Source: Megalopta genalis (Eukaryota; Arthropoda; Insecta; Hymenoptera; Halictidae). Taken from it: DNA of 64,000 nucleotides. The translations under genes were made by a program, and so were the position numbers. The notes under the pieces are model-generated. The model was not told where the DNA came from. It saw only the letters and a program-made list of their open reading frames with translations, and made no database searches. Below are positions 24,481-36,027 of the stretch, one piece after another. Where the stretch lies: the NCBI RefSeq assembly GCF_051020955.1, contig NC_135013.1, forward strand, positions 43,033,087 through 43,097,086. Reading direction: 5' to 3'. Numbering within the stretch: position 1 is the first letter of the stretch; each line of letters starts with the position of its first letter.

Positions 24481-26223
24481 AACTAATGTACAGTTCTCTT
24501 TTGTATTGCAGTATGAATAGAATAAAATCCCCATTAACAAAATGTGCAGCTATTCAAACACTCTCGTATTCGTATGTACTATTAAGTGCATATCTTTCAC
24601 TGAACGTTTCTATCATAATGTTAACGAGGGGAAATTTTACTCAATTTATCACTTACGTTTGATGCGATGTACTCGTAGCTATTGAAATGACGTTTAATAT
24701 TCTATTCAATGTTCCTATAATTTTACGTTATTAGCCTATGAGTCTTTGTGCAAATTCTCAGTTTCATGCTACTATTTCATGCATAATATTTTAAAAAGGT
24801 TATAACTGAAGAAATATTTTCTTCGACAACTAAAGGATTATTTATTGTAAGAAGAAAATGGCAATATTATTAGACATTGTTAATTTGTACGTCTCTTTGC
24901 ATTTTAAAAATCTATACATGCCATAGATGCATATACACATATAGATGTGCAGTTTAGTCACTATGAAAGCAACATTTTAAAATTGCATAAGCAAAGTATG
25001 TGTATCTTCAAATGTTCTGTCATTTCTTATAAAATTTTCAAAAGGCTTCAAGATCTGCAAAATGACATACCACAGAGATAAAACAATCCTTTACTGATAT
25101 TGCATTGTTTTATTATTATTCAAAGCGTTTTAATATGTATAGTTAATAATAAAAAAAGATTAAGATTAATTTTATATTAGAATAAAATCGTTTTTATGTT
25201 TGATTCCTAACAATTCTATTTAAAGTTAACAGATGAAGAAATTTATCCTTTTACTGCATAATGTGCATATATGACATAGTGAGAGTAATATAAATAATGA
25301 CTAATGCACAGTATTATAAGGTATACTGCTTAAAAATTAAACCAGTCTCCAAAAATCGACCAACTACAATTTTCTGACCAAAATTTGAATACATTAGAAA
25401 CTTTTAAAGTGTTCAAGGTTATGTCAAGATGTTCAAAAATGGCTCATTGACAACGTATTATGAATATAAAAAAAACAATGATATCCTCATTTAGTAATTA
25501 TTGATAATTCTTATTAAAATTGACGACTGTCCCACAGTTATTTTTTCATTACTTTCTTTTCTTTATTAATTGAATTCCGAATCCTTATACTTAAAATGTA
25601 CCGATCGTAAGATACGTATTTTAATTGTTACGAAGCATCCTAACTAAAAGTTAATCAAATCGACCACAGCTCGTATAAAAATTTCCACTTTTTTATAGCT
25701 ACTAACAGATATACATGGTAACTTAATAAACTTTTGAATTTAATAGGCGTGCAGAATTCTTGACGCTTGAATTCATTGTGTATTTTATTATTAGATCGAA
25801 TTCATGAAGACGTAACGGAACTTTATGCAAATCCATATTGTTTTAGACAATTACGAGATGAGAATAATTGGAGAAAAATTTAGTTTCTCTGAGTAATGGT
25901 ATATTCGTATATTCAATCACAATTAACTGTATAATTTATGCGTCGTCTGTACAGATTCTTGGAACGTTTTAAAAGCATAAAAACTTACGGTCTGTTGATA
26001 AGGAGATGCGGTCAATTCTATGTCATTCGCCATCATTTCTTAAGTCGCAGTTCGTTGTTTCACAAAAGGAAACTTGAGAGCCAATTAGTAACTTTGTCCT
26101 TTTCCACCAAGTATAACTCAGTTATATAATAATGCTTTTTTATATCATAATATATTATATGTTGATCACATGCAGCATTTAACCTAAATTTATTTACATG
26201 TATTTACGTCGATCTTTTATAAG
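24481..26223. other. AT-rich non-coding stretch
   Basis: No coding or RNA gene seen. The frame at 25938-26129 has no recognisable motif. Confidence 0.5.
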
Positions 26224-26421
26224 TAGACATTTATGCATTTATGGTGAAAATGTGTAGTCGATGTATAGAATTGTGGAGGGATAAGAACAATTAAATAATG
26301 TTATTACACCATTTTCTACTTACCGAAATTATTAAAAAGAAATAATTTATCTTTATACACAATTCTTGTTTCTTACGATCGTCTTGGAAAATTTTTATTT
26401 TACATACAGCTCTGCAGTCTA
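26224..26421 (+). mobile_element. Rep-A hAT-like MITE
   Basis: Starts TAGACATTTATGCATTTATG and ends TCTGCAGTCTA. The flanks TTTATAAG and TTTATTAT agree at 6 of 8. Plus orientation by the family's left and right internal words. Confidence 0.6.
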
Positions 26422-26614
26422 TTTATTATTACATGCAAAATAGAAATTTTCTGTATCAATTTCATGAAAACGGAGTCAATTTGAAATTTCAGTTTATCTT
26501 ATAATTTAAATAAGTTGAAAGTAATGTATCAATGTAATTCAATTCTTTTAATACTCGTTTTAAATGCCACCTGCTCATTTTTGTCATAAACACGTAAAAA
26601 AAATCCGCAATTTA
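26411..26614 (-). mobile_element. Rep-A hAT-like MITE, inverted, abutting previous copy
   Basis: From 26430 the sequence follows the inverted form of the family (ACATGCAAAATAGAAATTTT, then TCATTTTTGTCATAAACACG). It ends AATCCGCAATTTA. Its left terminus appears shared with the end of the copy at 26224-26421, giving a tail-to-tail pair. Confidence 0.5.
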
Positions 26615-27639
26615 CATATAACGAATAAATAACATATATTTCGTTGTATTAACACGTAACTGATTCATTGCGAAGTCGACGTTTAGAAGCGAAACCTTCC
26701 ACATTCTTAGTTCTATTCTAAGTAAATAAATCTAATTCTTCATAGCTCTGTGTGTTGAAGAGAAACTACACTCATCACGAAACACCGTATAATTTGTTCA
26801 ACGATGCGAATATAATCGAAAGTATTAAATTAACATTAATCGACGTTATGGCCTGAAATTACATAAATGTCAAGTATCATGACACATGTTCTTTATGCTA
26901 CTGAATAATTTTGTATGTTTTATGAAACCAAGAAAACAAAGACAAGTGCCCGCGTGTTATATTCCAAGGAACAATAACTACTACTGTTGCCCCACGCATT
27001 TCCGGTGATTTTATTGTTCGGTTCTCGATGAAACTCTTATTGCATTCGTATACAATAGATATTGAAACGGAATCGGTGGAAAATGTATTTGTTGAAATAC
27101 CTTAAATTGAATAATCAGTAGTATTGTTTGTCAAGTGTATTTATCAGTAAATTGGTAATTCAATACGAAGGTTTTATTAGATTCCTAATGTGATTTATTA
27201 ATATTTATTTTCTAATGCGTTTTATTAATATTTAAGTTCTATCTTACGTGTTATTTTTGTTCTCGATTTGCTATCATAATTTCTTAATTGGTCATACATT
27301 GTGTGATCTTTTATCTTTAAATAGGAATCACAAATGTTTATGTGAATTTCCAGTGCTACAAATAAAGGGTGTTACTCTATCGTAATTAGGGATGTAGTTA
27401 ACGGTTTTCGATCGATTTCCCCTATTTAAATGCATGCAAAAATTGTGATAAAAAAGCGACATGTCACGGCTGTTGTATTTTCGAGAACTTTCTCAGAGTT
27501 TTAAGTTGATAATTGTAAGAAATTAAACAAACAATTTTAGAAAGAAGATACAGAAATACTGTTGAATTTATGTATTCGACACGTTAAAAATCATGTATTC
27601 GACTTATTCAACTTACTGTAATACCTATAAGCTATTTTT
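26615..27639. other. AT-rich non-coding stretch
   Basis: No supported feature. Confidence 0.5.
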
Positions 27640-28150
27640 ATTTCTCATGAGACCAGATTCCCAACTTTACGTCAGAAACCATCGTCGATGTAACCTGAAA
27701 AGGATAACTTGAACGACACCGAATACGGAGAAGATTTCACTTTCAAATGTTTCCAGGCCTTTTTTCACAAAATTAACGTTAGTCATTGGGGCCCTTCTCG
27801 CATCGAACATTACACAGTTCACGAGCCTATTAACTTTCGTTTGCTTGTGTATATTCGAAACGGAATATGTTGACCGGTCACGGTCACATCCCTCACCATG
27901 AATCGTGGGAGACACGACCCCCACTTTTATGCCATACCAGTTTACCTCTGTTCTCAACAGAGAGGGCAAACGATTGGACGAGTCTCTTCGTCTATCAAAT
28001 ACACCGGGTGGTGCGAAGATACAAGAGATAGAACAGCGGGGTTGCTACGTACTTTAGCGGCGTGTTTTTATTTCCGCTGGATGGCGACTCCGGCAGAATA
28101 ATATTTGTTAGCGCATGCGCCGTCTATCTACAGGCTGCAGAGAAAATTTT
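27640..28150. promoter_or_regulatory. GC-rich island with NRF-1-like palindrome, possible promoter
   Basis: About 500 bp of balanced composition. GCGCATGCGC (28111-28120) is the palindromic core bound by NRF-1 family factors (EWG in flies), commonly found in promoters. It also holds GACCGGTCACGGTCAC at about 27873. Open frames on both strands (27667-27969 minus, 27898-28101 plus) lack motifs. A transcription start is not established. Confidence 0.3.
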
Positions 28151-28263
28151 GTCCCTTTATGAAAAACGTTGTTTCCCGTCTAGAAATGTTCCGTGTACAA
28201 ATCTATTTTGTTTTTCGTATTCTTTATGTTTTTTTTTACATCTATTAGTACTTCTTCCTTCAG

Positions 28264-28396
28264 ATTAAAAATGAGAAACAATAAAGAGCGGGATGCAATT
28301 ATTGTGTTGCACAAGGAAGGAATAAATTACGCCGACATTGTCATCATTGCTGGATACGGAAAAAAGAAAGTAGAGAGGACGGTGAAAAATAATTAG
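28264..28396 (+). CDS. candidate exon or transposase N-terminal fragment
   Basis: ATG at 28271 opens a 41-codon frame ending TAG at 28394-28396. The peptide (RDAIIVLHKEGINYADIV..., then KKKVERTVKNN) has the spacing of a helix-turn-helix: a charged helix, Gly turn, second helix, then a basic helix. It resembles the N-terminal HTH of Tc1/IS630-type transposases. A very good splice acceptor (TACTTCTTCCTTCAG) ends at 28263, immediately before it. No catalytic domain follows. It may be a lone HTH fragment of a decayed transposon or a terminal exon of an unrecognised gene. Confidence 0.3.
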
Positions 28397-29489
28397 AACT
28401 ATTATTATCGAAAATAGATCTTCCATCGATCATTCGAGTCGACGAATAAGTTAAAACTAGCTTTAAAAAATGTGTGCAATGAAATTGCAATAATCGAATG
28501 TGTGAAATTCATTAATAATTTTCGAAGGCTTCGAAAATGTATAGAAATAAGAAGCAAATTCTGAACACTTAATGTAAATTTTATTTTGTTTAGTTTTGTG
28601 ATTAATATGTTTATTGAACTCTTAAACTATACAGATTACTCAATTGAGGTGTCCTTATTTCGAAAGCAGCTAAATGTAAATATACAGATGTAGGGGACAA
28701 AATTTTCTCCGCAGCCTGTACACTATGTTATTGTATAATAGATTTGCACAGTAACCATGTATGGAAGGTTTTCTACTCTTTTCATTTCGAAGGAATCGTC
28801 TACGTTTTGTGCATTAAAAACAAACTATAAAGTGGTAATTAAAATGATCGATAATAAATTGCGTTTGTTATTGCTCGTTCTTCTTTCCTGTTTTTCCTAT
28901 GAAATATTAAAAATTTTATGTTGCGAAAAACATTTTCAGATATGTCATATTTTTTCATTCTTCATGGATTGAAAATTAAGATCGATGCGAGTTAGTTAAA
29001 CCGTGTTTCGCTACTCTTCTGTTCTGATGGAAGAATCATTCTTGAACATAAATCGCTGAACCGTTTCACGTTTGTTCGCTTCACTTATTCGAATAAATTC
29101 TTCGAAGACATCTCTCCATTCCCCTTTTATTTTCGTTATATATATACTACACATTTTCTTTTTCTACCTGAAGAAGACTTTTCCGACGATTAAATTCGCT
29201 CGAAACGAATCATTGCCGAACAAATCGTAATCTTCATGTCATTTCTTTCTACTTAAATTGCATCAGCATTTGAAAACATCTTTCATCGCCTGTATTATGG
29301 ATTTAATAAATGAGTATGATTAGATTGCAACCATTAATTTTTAATCATTTTTTAATCAGGCAGCATACAATATTTTTCTGGACTGTGACACGATTATAAA
29401 AAATGTTCGGATCAATTGTCAAACGTGACGGTTTTACAAAAGCTCCAAAACTAATGACTCAAAAACGAAATAAAATTGGTGTCTCATTT
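28397..29489. other. AT-rich non-coding stretch
   Basis: No gene seen. Confidence 0.5.
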
Positions 29490-30010
29490 TAATAATAATC
29501 CGACATCTCAATGTAAGCTTGAAATATCTTCAGCAATATGATTTTTGTGTCTACCCTATATTTCCAGCGCTTACGTGGATATAACGATACGAGAACGTAG
29601 TTGCAATTGTAAAAGGTAGCATTTAGGAAGGGGAATCCGCTTTTTTGAAACCTAATCCGGAAGGTTCCCACAAACGGTACTGAGAAACCATAGAAGAGTA
29701 ACGGTGACCAACTACTTGTTCGATCGGGTGAAGATGATTTCACCAGCGAACAATTTATTTAAAAAACCAGAGCTGTGTGTGAACGTAAAAGGTGCAAGTA
29801 TGCCGAACTACATTATTCGAGATCTCTCTTAAAGGAACACCCGGCACACGACCGACCTCTATGACCTACGGCTACCTAGCTGTGCATAGAGGACATGGCC
29901 AGGTCATTCAGCGACCAGGACTTCGCACACCGGCCAAGTACCTATACTTATTCGATTCGCCTCCCTCTCGCTTTCATCTTCGCAACCAGCATATGCTATG
30001 CTATACATAA
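29490..30010. other. GC-richer island, candidate regulatory DNA
   Basis: Balanced composition with no recognisable ORF. Two nuclear-receptor half-sites in opposite orientation (TGACCT at 29862-29867 and AGGTCA at 29901-29906) lie 39 bp apart. The frames at 29489-29743 (minus) and 29792-30010 (plus) have no family motif. Confidence 0.3.
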
Positions 30011-30159
30011 TCTCTTAGAAACGCGTACAACAGAGTTTCGATTATTCGAACTATTCAAATAACGTGTGCGTTCGGATAACAGAACAGTTATTTAGGTTTA
30101 GGCGCAGTGCTAAATTTAGTTGTGACTGATTTTCATAATGAATACTAATGAATATTACT

Positions 30160-30560
30160 AATGAAAAATTAATCTTTTTGTAGATCATACCCAACTTTTT
30201 GCACTCCATATTAATCATTTTGTAGATTATGTCTACCTTTCTGCAATTCAAATTAATCCTTTTGTAGATGATATTCACTTTTTTCTGTCTGTTATCCAAT
30301 TTCTAAGTTCAGCATGAATTTCTATACTTACTTATACAATTGTACAAATTCCATTGCAAATAATTTCTCTTCATTAATCTCGAATAATTACTTTCAAATG
30401 TCGTACATTTTTTAATTTAATATATATTTTGTTACAAAGAACTACAAATAAGTGAATTTCATTTGCAATAAGGTGAACATGATCTATGAAAGGATTAATT
30501 TGGAGTGCTGAAACGTGAATATAATTTACAGATCGATTAATTCGGCGTGCAAAAACGAAT
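30160..30560. repeat. Rep-D foldback with 42-bp tandem units
   Basis: Three units of 42 bp start with ATTAATCTTTTTGTAGATCA, ATTAATCATTTTGTAGATTA and ATTAATCCTTTTGTAGATGA (30165-30290). The opposite arm at about 30455-30560 carries the complement (AAGGTGAACATGATCTATGA, AAAGGATTAATTTGGAGTGC). Because 42 is divisible by 3, the minus strand reads a 14-residue repeat (KKVNIIYKRINLNC, RKVDIIYKMINMEC). This is a by-product, not a likely protein. The family recurs at 52366-52725, with a fragment at 31490-31560. Confidence 0.6.
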
Positions 30561-30706
30561 AGAAGCAACAAAGAAACAAAAACAAGCGCACGTCATTTTA
30601 TCATATTGATGAGCAAAAGAGTAGAGTATGTTAGAGTTATCAATTGTATCTCATTCGGACTTAGAATATAAATACTATCGTATGTAGTTTATTTGAAAAC
30701 AATTTA

Positions 30707-30790
30707 TTCGATTGTTCGGAAAGTTCGTTTCACATTTCATACAATTCCTTTCACTGAATTAGTATAAAATGAACTTTCCGAACAACCTAA
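30707..30790. mobile_element. 84-bp mariner-type TIR-only remnant
   Basis: The left TTCGATTGTTCGGAAAGTTC is inverted at the right (complement TTAGGTTGTTCGGAAAGTTC). TA flanks both sides (30705-30706 and 30791-30792). Only about 35 bp separate the repeats, so nearly the whole element has been deleted. Confidence 0.7.
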
Positions 30791-31252
30791 TATTTTCTAT
30801 AATTTGACTTACTTTAGGAAAAGCAATCAATATTATCGTCTCTTATAGAACAAGTAAGCAACTAATAAACTTAATTCTAAACTTTGTTAAATCAAAGATA
30901 TCCAGTGCTATCGCAAAATTATTGGAACTCTTTATCCTTACATAAGCTACATCTACGCGGGCTCATCACTTCTGTTTCAGATTACATAATGGAGAGTGAT
31001 TATTCACAGAATATGCTCCGATAGCATCCGCTAGAATGTTCATAAATACAGCAGTGCCCGCAGATTCGGGATCGCATTACGAATACTATCGAGCCGGACG
31101 ACCATTATCGCCTGCTTCTTGAATGCATCGGATACGAGAGTGAGAAACATTTGCCGCGAGTGAATTAGTGACGGAAATTCGCGTAATTTCCAGAAATCAT
31201 GGGAATACAACGCGAACATTGATATCGCTACGAATAGAAAATATTCGACGAA

Positions 31253-31330
31253 ATTTGCAGTATGCTTATAAAATACCGAGATCTACGAAAATGCATTTTA
31301 TAAATAGGCTCTCAGATAAAAAAATTGAAA
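31253..31330. repeat. Rep-C fragment
   Basis: Contains 'aaaataccgagatctacgaa' and 'aatgcattttat' followed by 'ctcagataaaaaa', matching the Rep-C core. Confidence 0.5.
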
Positions 31331-31369
31331 AACATGAGTCTCTTTTTTACCGATTATCAACAACTATAA

Positions 31370-31465
31370 GAACGAGATGCAAGGCTCGAATAATCGTATT
31401 TCCTCTTGCCAAATTATCCATTTCTGTGCACAATTTGAGTACGAATTAGGGAGAAATTACTTCAT
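31370..31465. repeat. Rep-B fragment, right arm
   Basis: Reads GCAAGGCTCGAATAATCGTA, then 'attatccatttctgtgcaca' and AATTAGGGAGAAATTACTT, as in the right arm of the copy at 15316-15533. The left arm is absent or eroded. Confidence 0.6.
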
Positions 31466-31489
31466 ATGACCGCCACTGTTATGTATAAT

Positions 31490-31560
31490 ATTGCAAACTT
31501 TGTACTGCAAATTCATCCTGTTGCAAATCACATTCATTCGTTTGCAACTCAAATTCAGCC
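31490..31560. repeat. Rep-D fragment
   Basis: Repeats of 'gcaaatcacattcattcg' and 'gcaactcaaattcagcc' resemble the inverted arm units of Rep-D. Confidence 0.4.
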
Positions 31561-32010
31561 TTTAAAATACTAGAATTTTGATTGAATAAATTATAGCAAA
31601 TCTAGAAATTCGTTGTTTAGTAAAGAAGTATCATTATAAAAATTAATTTTGTTGGATAATGTGACGATCGAAGCGTTGAAGAAACGACCCATTGTGTCAT
31701 CAGAATCCTACATGAAAGAAACAGTGCATGGATGATCGATGTCCAACCTTTCACCGACGGTTTTTACGGAATAAAACTCACATAAGAAAGGTGTCCTCGA
31801 ACCTAATGTCGCTTCACTATTTTTACCTAATATATTAGAATGACGAATGAATATATTAGATGACGTTCGCAACGTTACATATTGATGACAGTTAATAAAT
31901 ATTACTGCATTTCGATGATTTCTATTTTTTGATAATTTCGTTTGTTACATATTCAAAATGTTACACTCTCTCTTTTCTGTATTACATTTATACAATAATC
32001 TGTGCAAACA

Positions 32011-32245
32011 AGATTCCTTGGGAGTTTCTATTTGTTTGGCTTTACAGTGTATATTTCAATGGATTCTGTCGAGAAAAGTTCCAAAATCGAAGTCCTGAAT
32101 CTAGGAATGTAATTAAAATAAGTCCTAAATTCATTTGTTAGCGGCGCCGCTCATTAAACTACGTCTGTGGACAAGACTTATTTTAATTACATCCATTGGA
32201 ACGTACACTGGAAAGTAAAAAAAAAATAGAAATCCCCAAGGAAAA
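32011..32245. mobile_element. foldback MITE, about 235 bp
   Basis: The left arm (AGATTCCTTGGGAGTTTCTA, then TTTACAGTGTATATTTCAAT, and later GAATGTAATTAAAATAAGTC) is inverted in the right arm (GACTTATTTTAATTACATCC, then GTACACTGGAAAGT and AGAAATCCCCAAGG). The loop contains GCGGCGCCGC, a GC palindrome at about 32142. No coding capacity. The superfamily is not determined. Confidence 0.6.
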
Positions 32246-32991
32246 GTTTAACTGCGAACAACTGTACCATGGTAACTATTATGCCAGTATCTACAAAAAA
32301 TAAAAAAAATCAGAACAATTTGAGTGTCGAATATAACGAGAAAGTATAGTAAAAAAAGTATACACTTTTCATAACATATTTGTATTATATGAATGTTATT
32401 CAGATCATACTGCTTGTTGATAACTTCTGTTACAAGTTCTATAAAGATCATTTTTTGTAAATTCCAGAAATTAAATAATGTAGCTCTCATTCGAGAACGA
32501 CTCACAGTGGTCATTTTGATTGTTCTAGGAATTAAGAAATCAACTTATCAATATGTTATCGGATCACTTTGGTTCCTGGTTTTTAAGCAACTGGTGATGT
32601 CGATAGGATAAAAAAGTGAAGATTTCTTACTATCTACTTCATGCTTATTTGTAATGACACGGTGAAGATATAGAATTATAGAAATTTATTAATTAAATTT
32701 ATTATATTATAGAAATTAATTAAACAAAATTTTGTAGTCATACATAATAATTGAATAGAAAAAGTAGAAACTGCTTTTGTCAGTTTGTGTATTACGTAAT
32801 ATTTGTCTAAGGTATATACTTCTATTCTACAATGCAGCAGTTGTCAATATCAATATATCGCCTATGCCTAGTACAAAGAAATGTAATTAAAAATATGACA
32901 CTAATTCTATATTGTCATTTTTATGAACTAGATCCGCGATACTTATATCCGCGTTTGACCATAGTGTTCTATTCTTTCGAATGTGTCGAAT

Positions 32992-33211
32992 TACAGTAAA
33001 TACTTTCTAATTGTCCTTCTGCTTATAAGCAAAAATGGACAATTTGGAAAAAGGAGATACGATTATTCGAGCCTCGCGGCTCGTGTTTAGAGTCGCCGAT
33101 AATAATCAGCGATTATAAAAAAGAGTCGCAAGGCTCGAATAATCGTATCTCCTCTTCTCAAATTGTCCATTTTCGTTCACAAGTTGAAAAACAATTGGGG
33201 AGAAAGATGGA
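32992..33211. mobile_element. Rep-B foldback MITE
   Basis: Starts TACAGTAAATACTTTCTAAT. The arms carry AAAATGGACAATTTGG and the complement CAAATTGTCCATTTT, with GATACGATTATTCGAGCC and its complement around a GC-rich core (CTCGCGGCTCG). The right terminus is eroded. Confidence 0.65.
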
Positions 33212-33901
33212 ATGTTTTTCAATAAAAGTTACTTACTTGATAAAAAAAACGTAAATATTTTATTTTTAAAAATCCGATTTCTTAATTTCTAAAAAAAGCA
33301 AAATTATCACTGTACGATCTACGGACTAAACATTTAAATGGTCAATAACATAAGAGCAGAAGAGGTAATTATCGTAGCAATTGCTTCTGTGACATTTTAA
33401 CGTCTTCGAATCCAAACAAATTTTTAAAAATTGCGAGAGTTATGTATGATTGACGTAGCACAGAAAATGTTAAATTCTGAAAGAGTATCGATTACTAAAA
33501 AGCTCCTAGTACTCAAATGTTTAATGTCCTGTCAAGTGCATACTCGCATGCGTAGTACGCCTTCGCAATATTGAAATTTTAAAGTTGAAAATGGTATTTA
33601 ATACAATATTTCCATATCGAATACATAATAATGCGAAATAAACATTTGTGTTAGAATAATTACGCAGCAATCGGTATGGTTATTGAATCAGTAGATGATG
33701 TTGCTACTTTAGTTACGAAATATTAGGTTAATAGATCTGAAAAAGTTTCCATCCTTTCGCTAATGATTGCTGTTCGTTGGGAATTCTATACAAAATCGTT
33801 AAAAATTCTATCAAAACATTCTATTGAATTCTACTTAATGTTTGATTCGTTAGAATGATTTTTTATGTTTACTAGTTTAATACATGAGTAGCATTAATAA
33901 A

Positions 33902-34189
33902 TAGACTGTTATGCATTTATAGTACTTCTAAGTTTGCAAAATACAAGAAAACGTTGAATTTTACTAAAGAATTGAGAATTAGGACTAGTGATACTTTACA
34001 CATGAATTAATATATTATGCTCGATTGATTGAAAATAAAATGAATAATAAAGTCAAAAATAACATTCTCTTTCAACATAAATACATATATTAATTCATAA
34101 TATATTAACGCTGAAATAATTTTCTCCTTATTGTAATTTTCGTAAAATAACCTGCAGAAACAGGAATTTGCGTAAAGGTTCTCGGTCTA
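33902..34189 (+). mobile_element. Rep-A hAT-like MITE, 288 bp
   Basis: Starts TAGACTGTTATGCATTTATA and ends GCGTAAAGGTTCTCGGTCTA. The flanking 8-mers TTAATAAA and ATAATAAA agree at 7 of 8. It is longer than most copies. Confidence 0.6.
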
Positions 34190-34289
34190 ATAATAAAATT
34201 AAATAGGTATATGATACATTTTTCTTTGTTATTAATTCACCTGACGCAGGTAATGTTTTCCAGTAAAAAGCTTTTGTAGTTTGCAGTGA

Positions 34290-34530
34290 TTTGAGCTAGA
34301 CTATATGTATAGGCACGCATTCGCGTGCACGAATCGTCAGCTTCTCGTAATTATGGCGCGCCGAGGCAGGCCCGAAATGCGCGTCTGACCATAAAAATCG
34401 ATCCTTTTCGAGGGTCCCAGGAGCGTTTTCGACCGTGCATTCCAGGTGTGGGAACACGTTGTTGACCTGAAATGGCCTGCGTCCCTTTTGATATAGGTGA
34501 GCGCCGAGTCGAGCTTTACACATATGAAAC
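34290..34530. promoter_or_regulatory. GC-rich island with Su(H)-type site overlapping an E-box
   Basis: TGTGGGAAC (34447-34455) fits the Su(H)/CSL consensus YGTGRGAAM exactly, and CAGGTG (34443-34448) overlaps it. In insects such pairs occur in Notch- and proneural/Snail-responsive enhancers. The minus-strand frame through the island (34296-34523) has no recognisable domain. Confidence 0.35.
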
Positions 34531-34969
34531 TACGCTCTTCGACACAACACTATGATATAATACAAGCGTATAAACCCACACAAATCTACGTCATACGAAA
34601 GAATTTCTTCTTTCTGCGATATAACCCTGTCACGTGTAATAAGTAGTCAAATCCGTGGTGAAGATTTCACATAATCTACTAAATATGAATATTATTCATT
34701 TCTTTTCGTTAGAACCGTATAAGTATTTATCTTCGATTTTGTAATTCTGCGTAATCCGCGCGTATTCTTCCTATATGTTAGTTCTCTTTATTTTTTTAAG
34801 ATCTTTTGTCTCTCATCTGTAACGGTATTCATGTAACAGAGTCATCTACGGCATATTAACATTAACAGTACCATCGCTGGTCAAGTGCACAGTTCGACAA
34901 TTCTTGTTCTACAATTATTGGTATTAGATATAAATATTGGTATTAAATATGTCTTGTTTGATTTATTAC

Positions 34970-35170
34970 CAGACTGCGGAATTTATGCGGTCATGAGAAA
35001 AATGGTCCGTTCAAATATAAAACAACAAAGACATTTAATGAACTTACGAATACTGTTATATTCTCGACAACTTATTCAGGTTATTAAGAAGAAAAATTAA
35101 TGTGTACGTAGCTTCTGCATATTGTAATTAATGCAGACAGTTTTTATATTGCATAAAAATCTGCAGTTTA
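34970..35170 (+). mobile_element. Rep-A hAT-like MITE
   Basis: Starts CAGACTGCGGAATTTATGCG and ends GCATAAAAATCTGCAGTTTA, 201 bp. The flanks TTTATTAC and TATATTAT agree at 6 of 8. The open frame at 34885-35100 runs into it and is therefore not a gene. Confidence 0.65.
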
Positions 35171-36027
35171 TATATTATGTTTCCTTGATTTATTCATGCT
35201 TGATGTTATTAACACTTATAAATCGAAACGAAATTTCTGGCTTAATCGAAATACTTTAGAATATCGACGTTGCAGAATTGAACAGTTTATATGTGTATAA
35301 TAGCCTAATACTAAAATTAATGGTAAACGCATCACGTTTTTTCTTTTTTTTAACAGAAATAAAGAGGACAAATTTAAACAACAATTTTGTGAAATATGCA
35401 TTAATTTCTGCATCGATGATTGGAAGCACTGAGAATAACAGTAGACATCATCACTCTTTTTGTTAATATTAGTATACAAAACTGTCATTAATAAGAAATA
35501 ATAATTTCTTAGAAATATTGCAATTGAAATATCTCCTCAATTAATAATTTTTCATCATAAAAGCCATTTTTTTTTTATAGGATGTGACAAGCTGTGTGAC
35601 AAGAATTATGTTAAATGAAGTACTTCTGTTAAGATAGTTATTTCACATCTACGAAAATAACAGAGACAGTTCAGTGCCAATTATTTCTCTACCATGCGGG
35701 TATTGCAGTAAACAATATTCCTGTACGCACGAGCATTATGATGAATAATAGCTCTTGATTAAGAAATCCGATACAAACGATTTTAATGAGTTTGTATCAA
35801 TTGCGCTGAGTGTTCGGATCATGCGCGAGTGTATCAACATTCGAGAGAAAGATTTTACCTCTGGAGGCTAAGCATTGCAGAAACCTGTACAGTAAGGCGG
35901 TTCTTATTTTTCAATTTTCTATATTTTCTAGTCTTACATCCTTAAATTGTGACACTTGGTGAGAAAATAACGTAGACAAATTTGCAAGCAATAGAACAAC
36001 GGGAATCCGCGTCGCAAGCTTATAGAT
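35171..36027. other. non-coding stretch
   Basis: AT-rich, with opposed short frames at 35216-35488 and 35278-35466 that lack motifs. Nothing else supportable. Confidence 0.5.

Noticed and set aside
30051..30299. Minus-strand ORF with a 14-residue repeat
   Set aside because: The periodicity is explained by the 42-bp tandem DNA repeat of Rep-D. There is no independent coding evidence.
34885..35100. 71-codon ORF
   Set aside because: More than half lies inside a Rep-A MITE.
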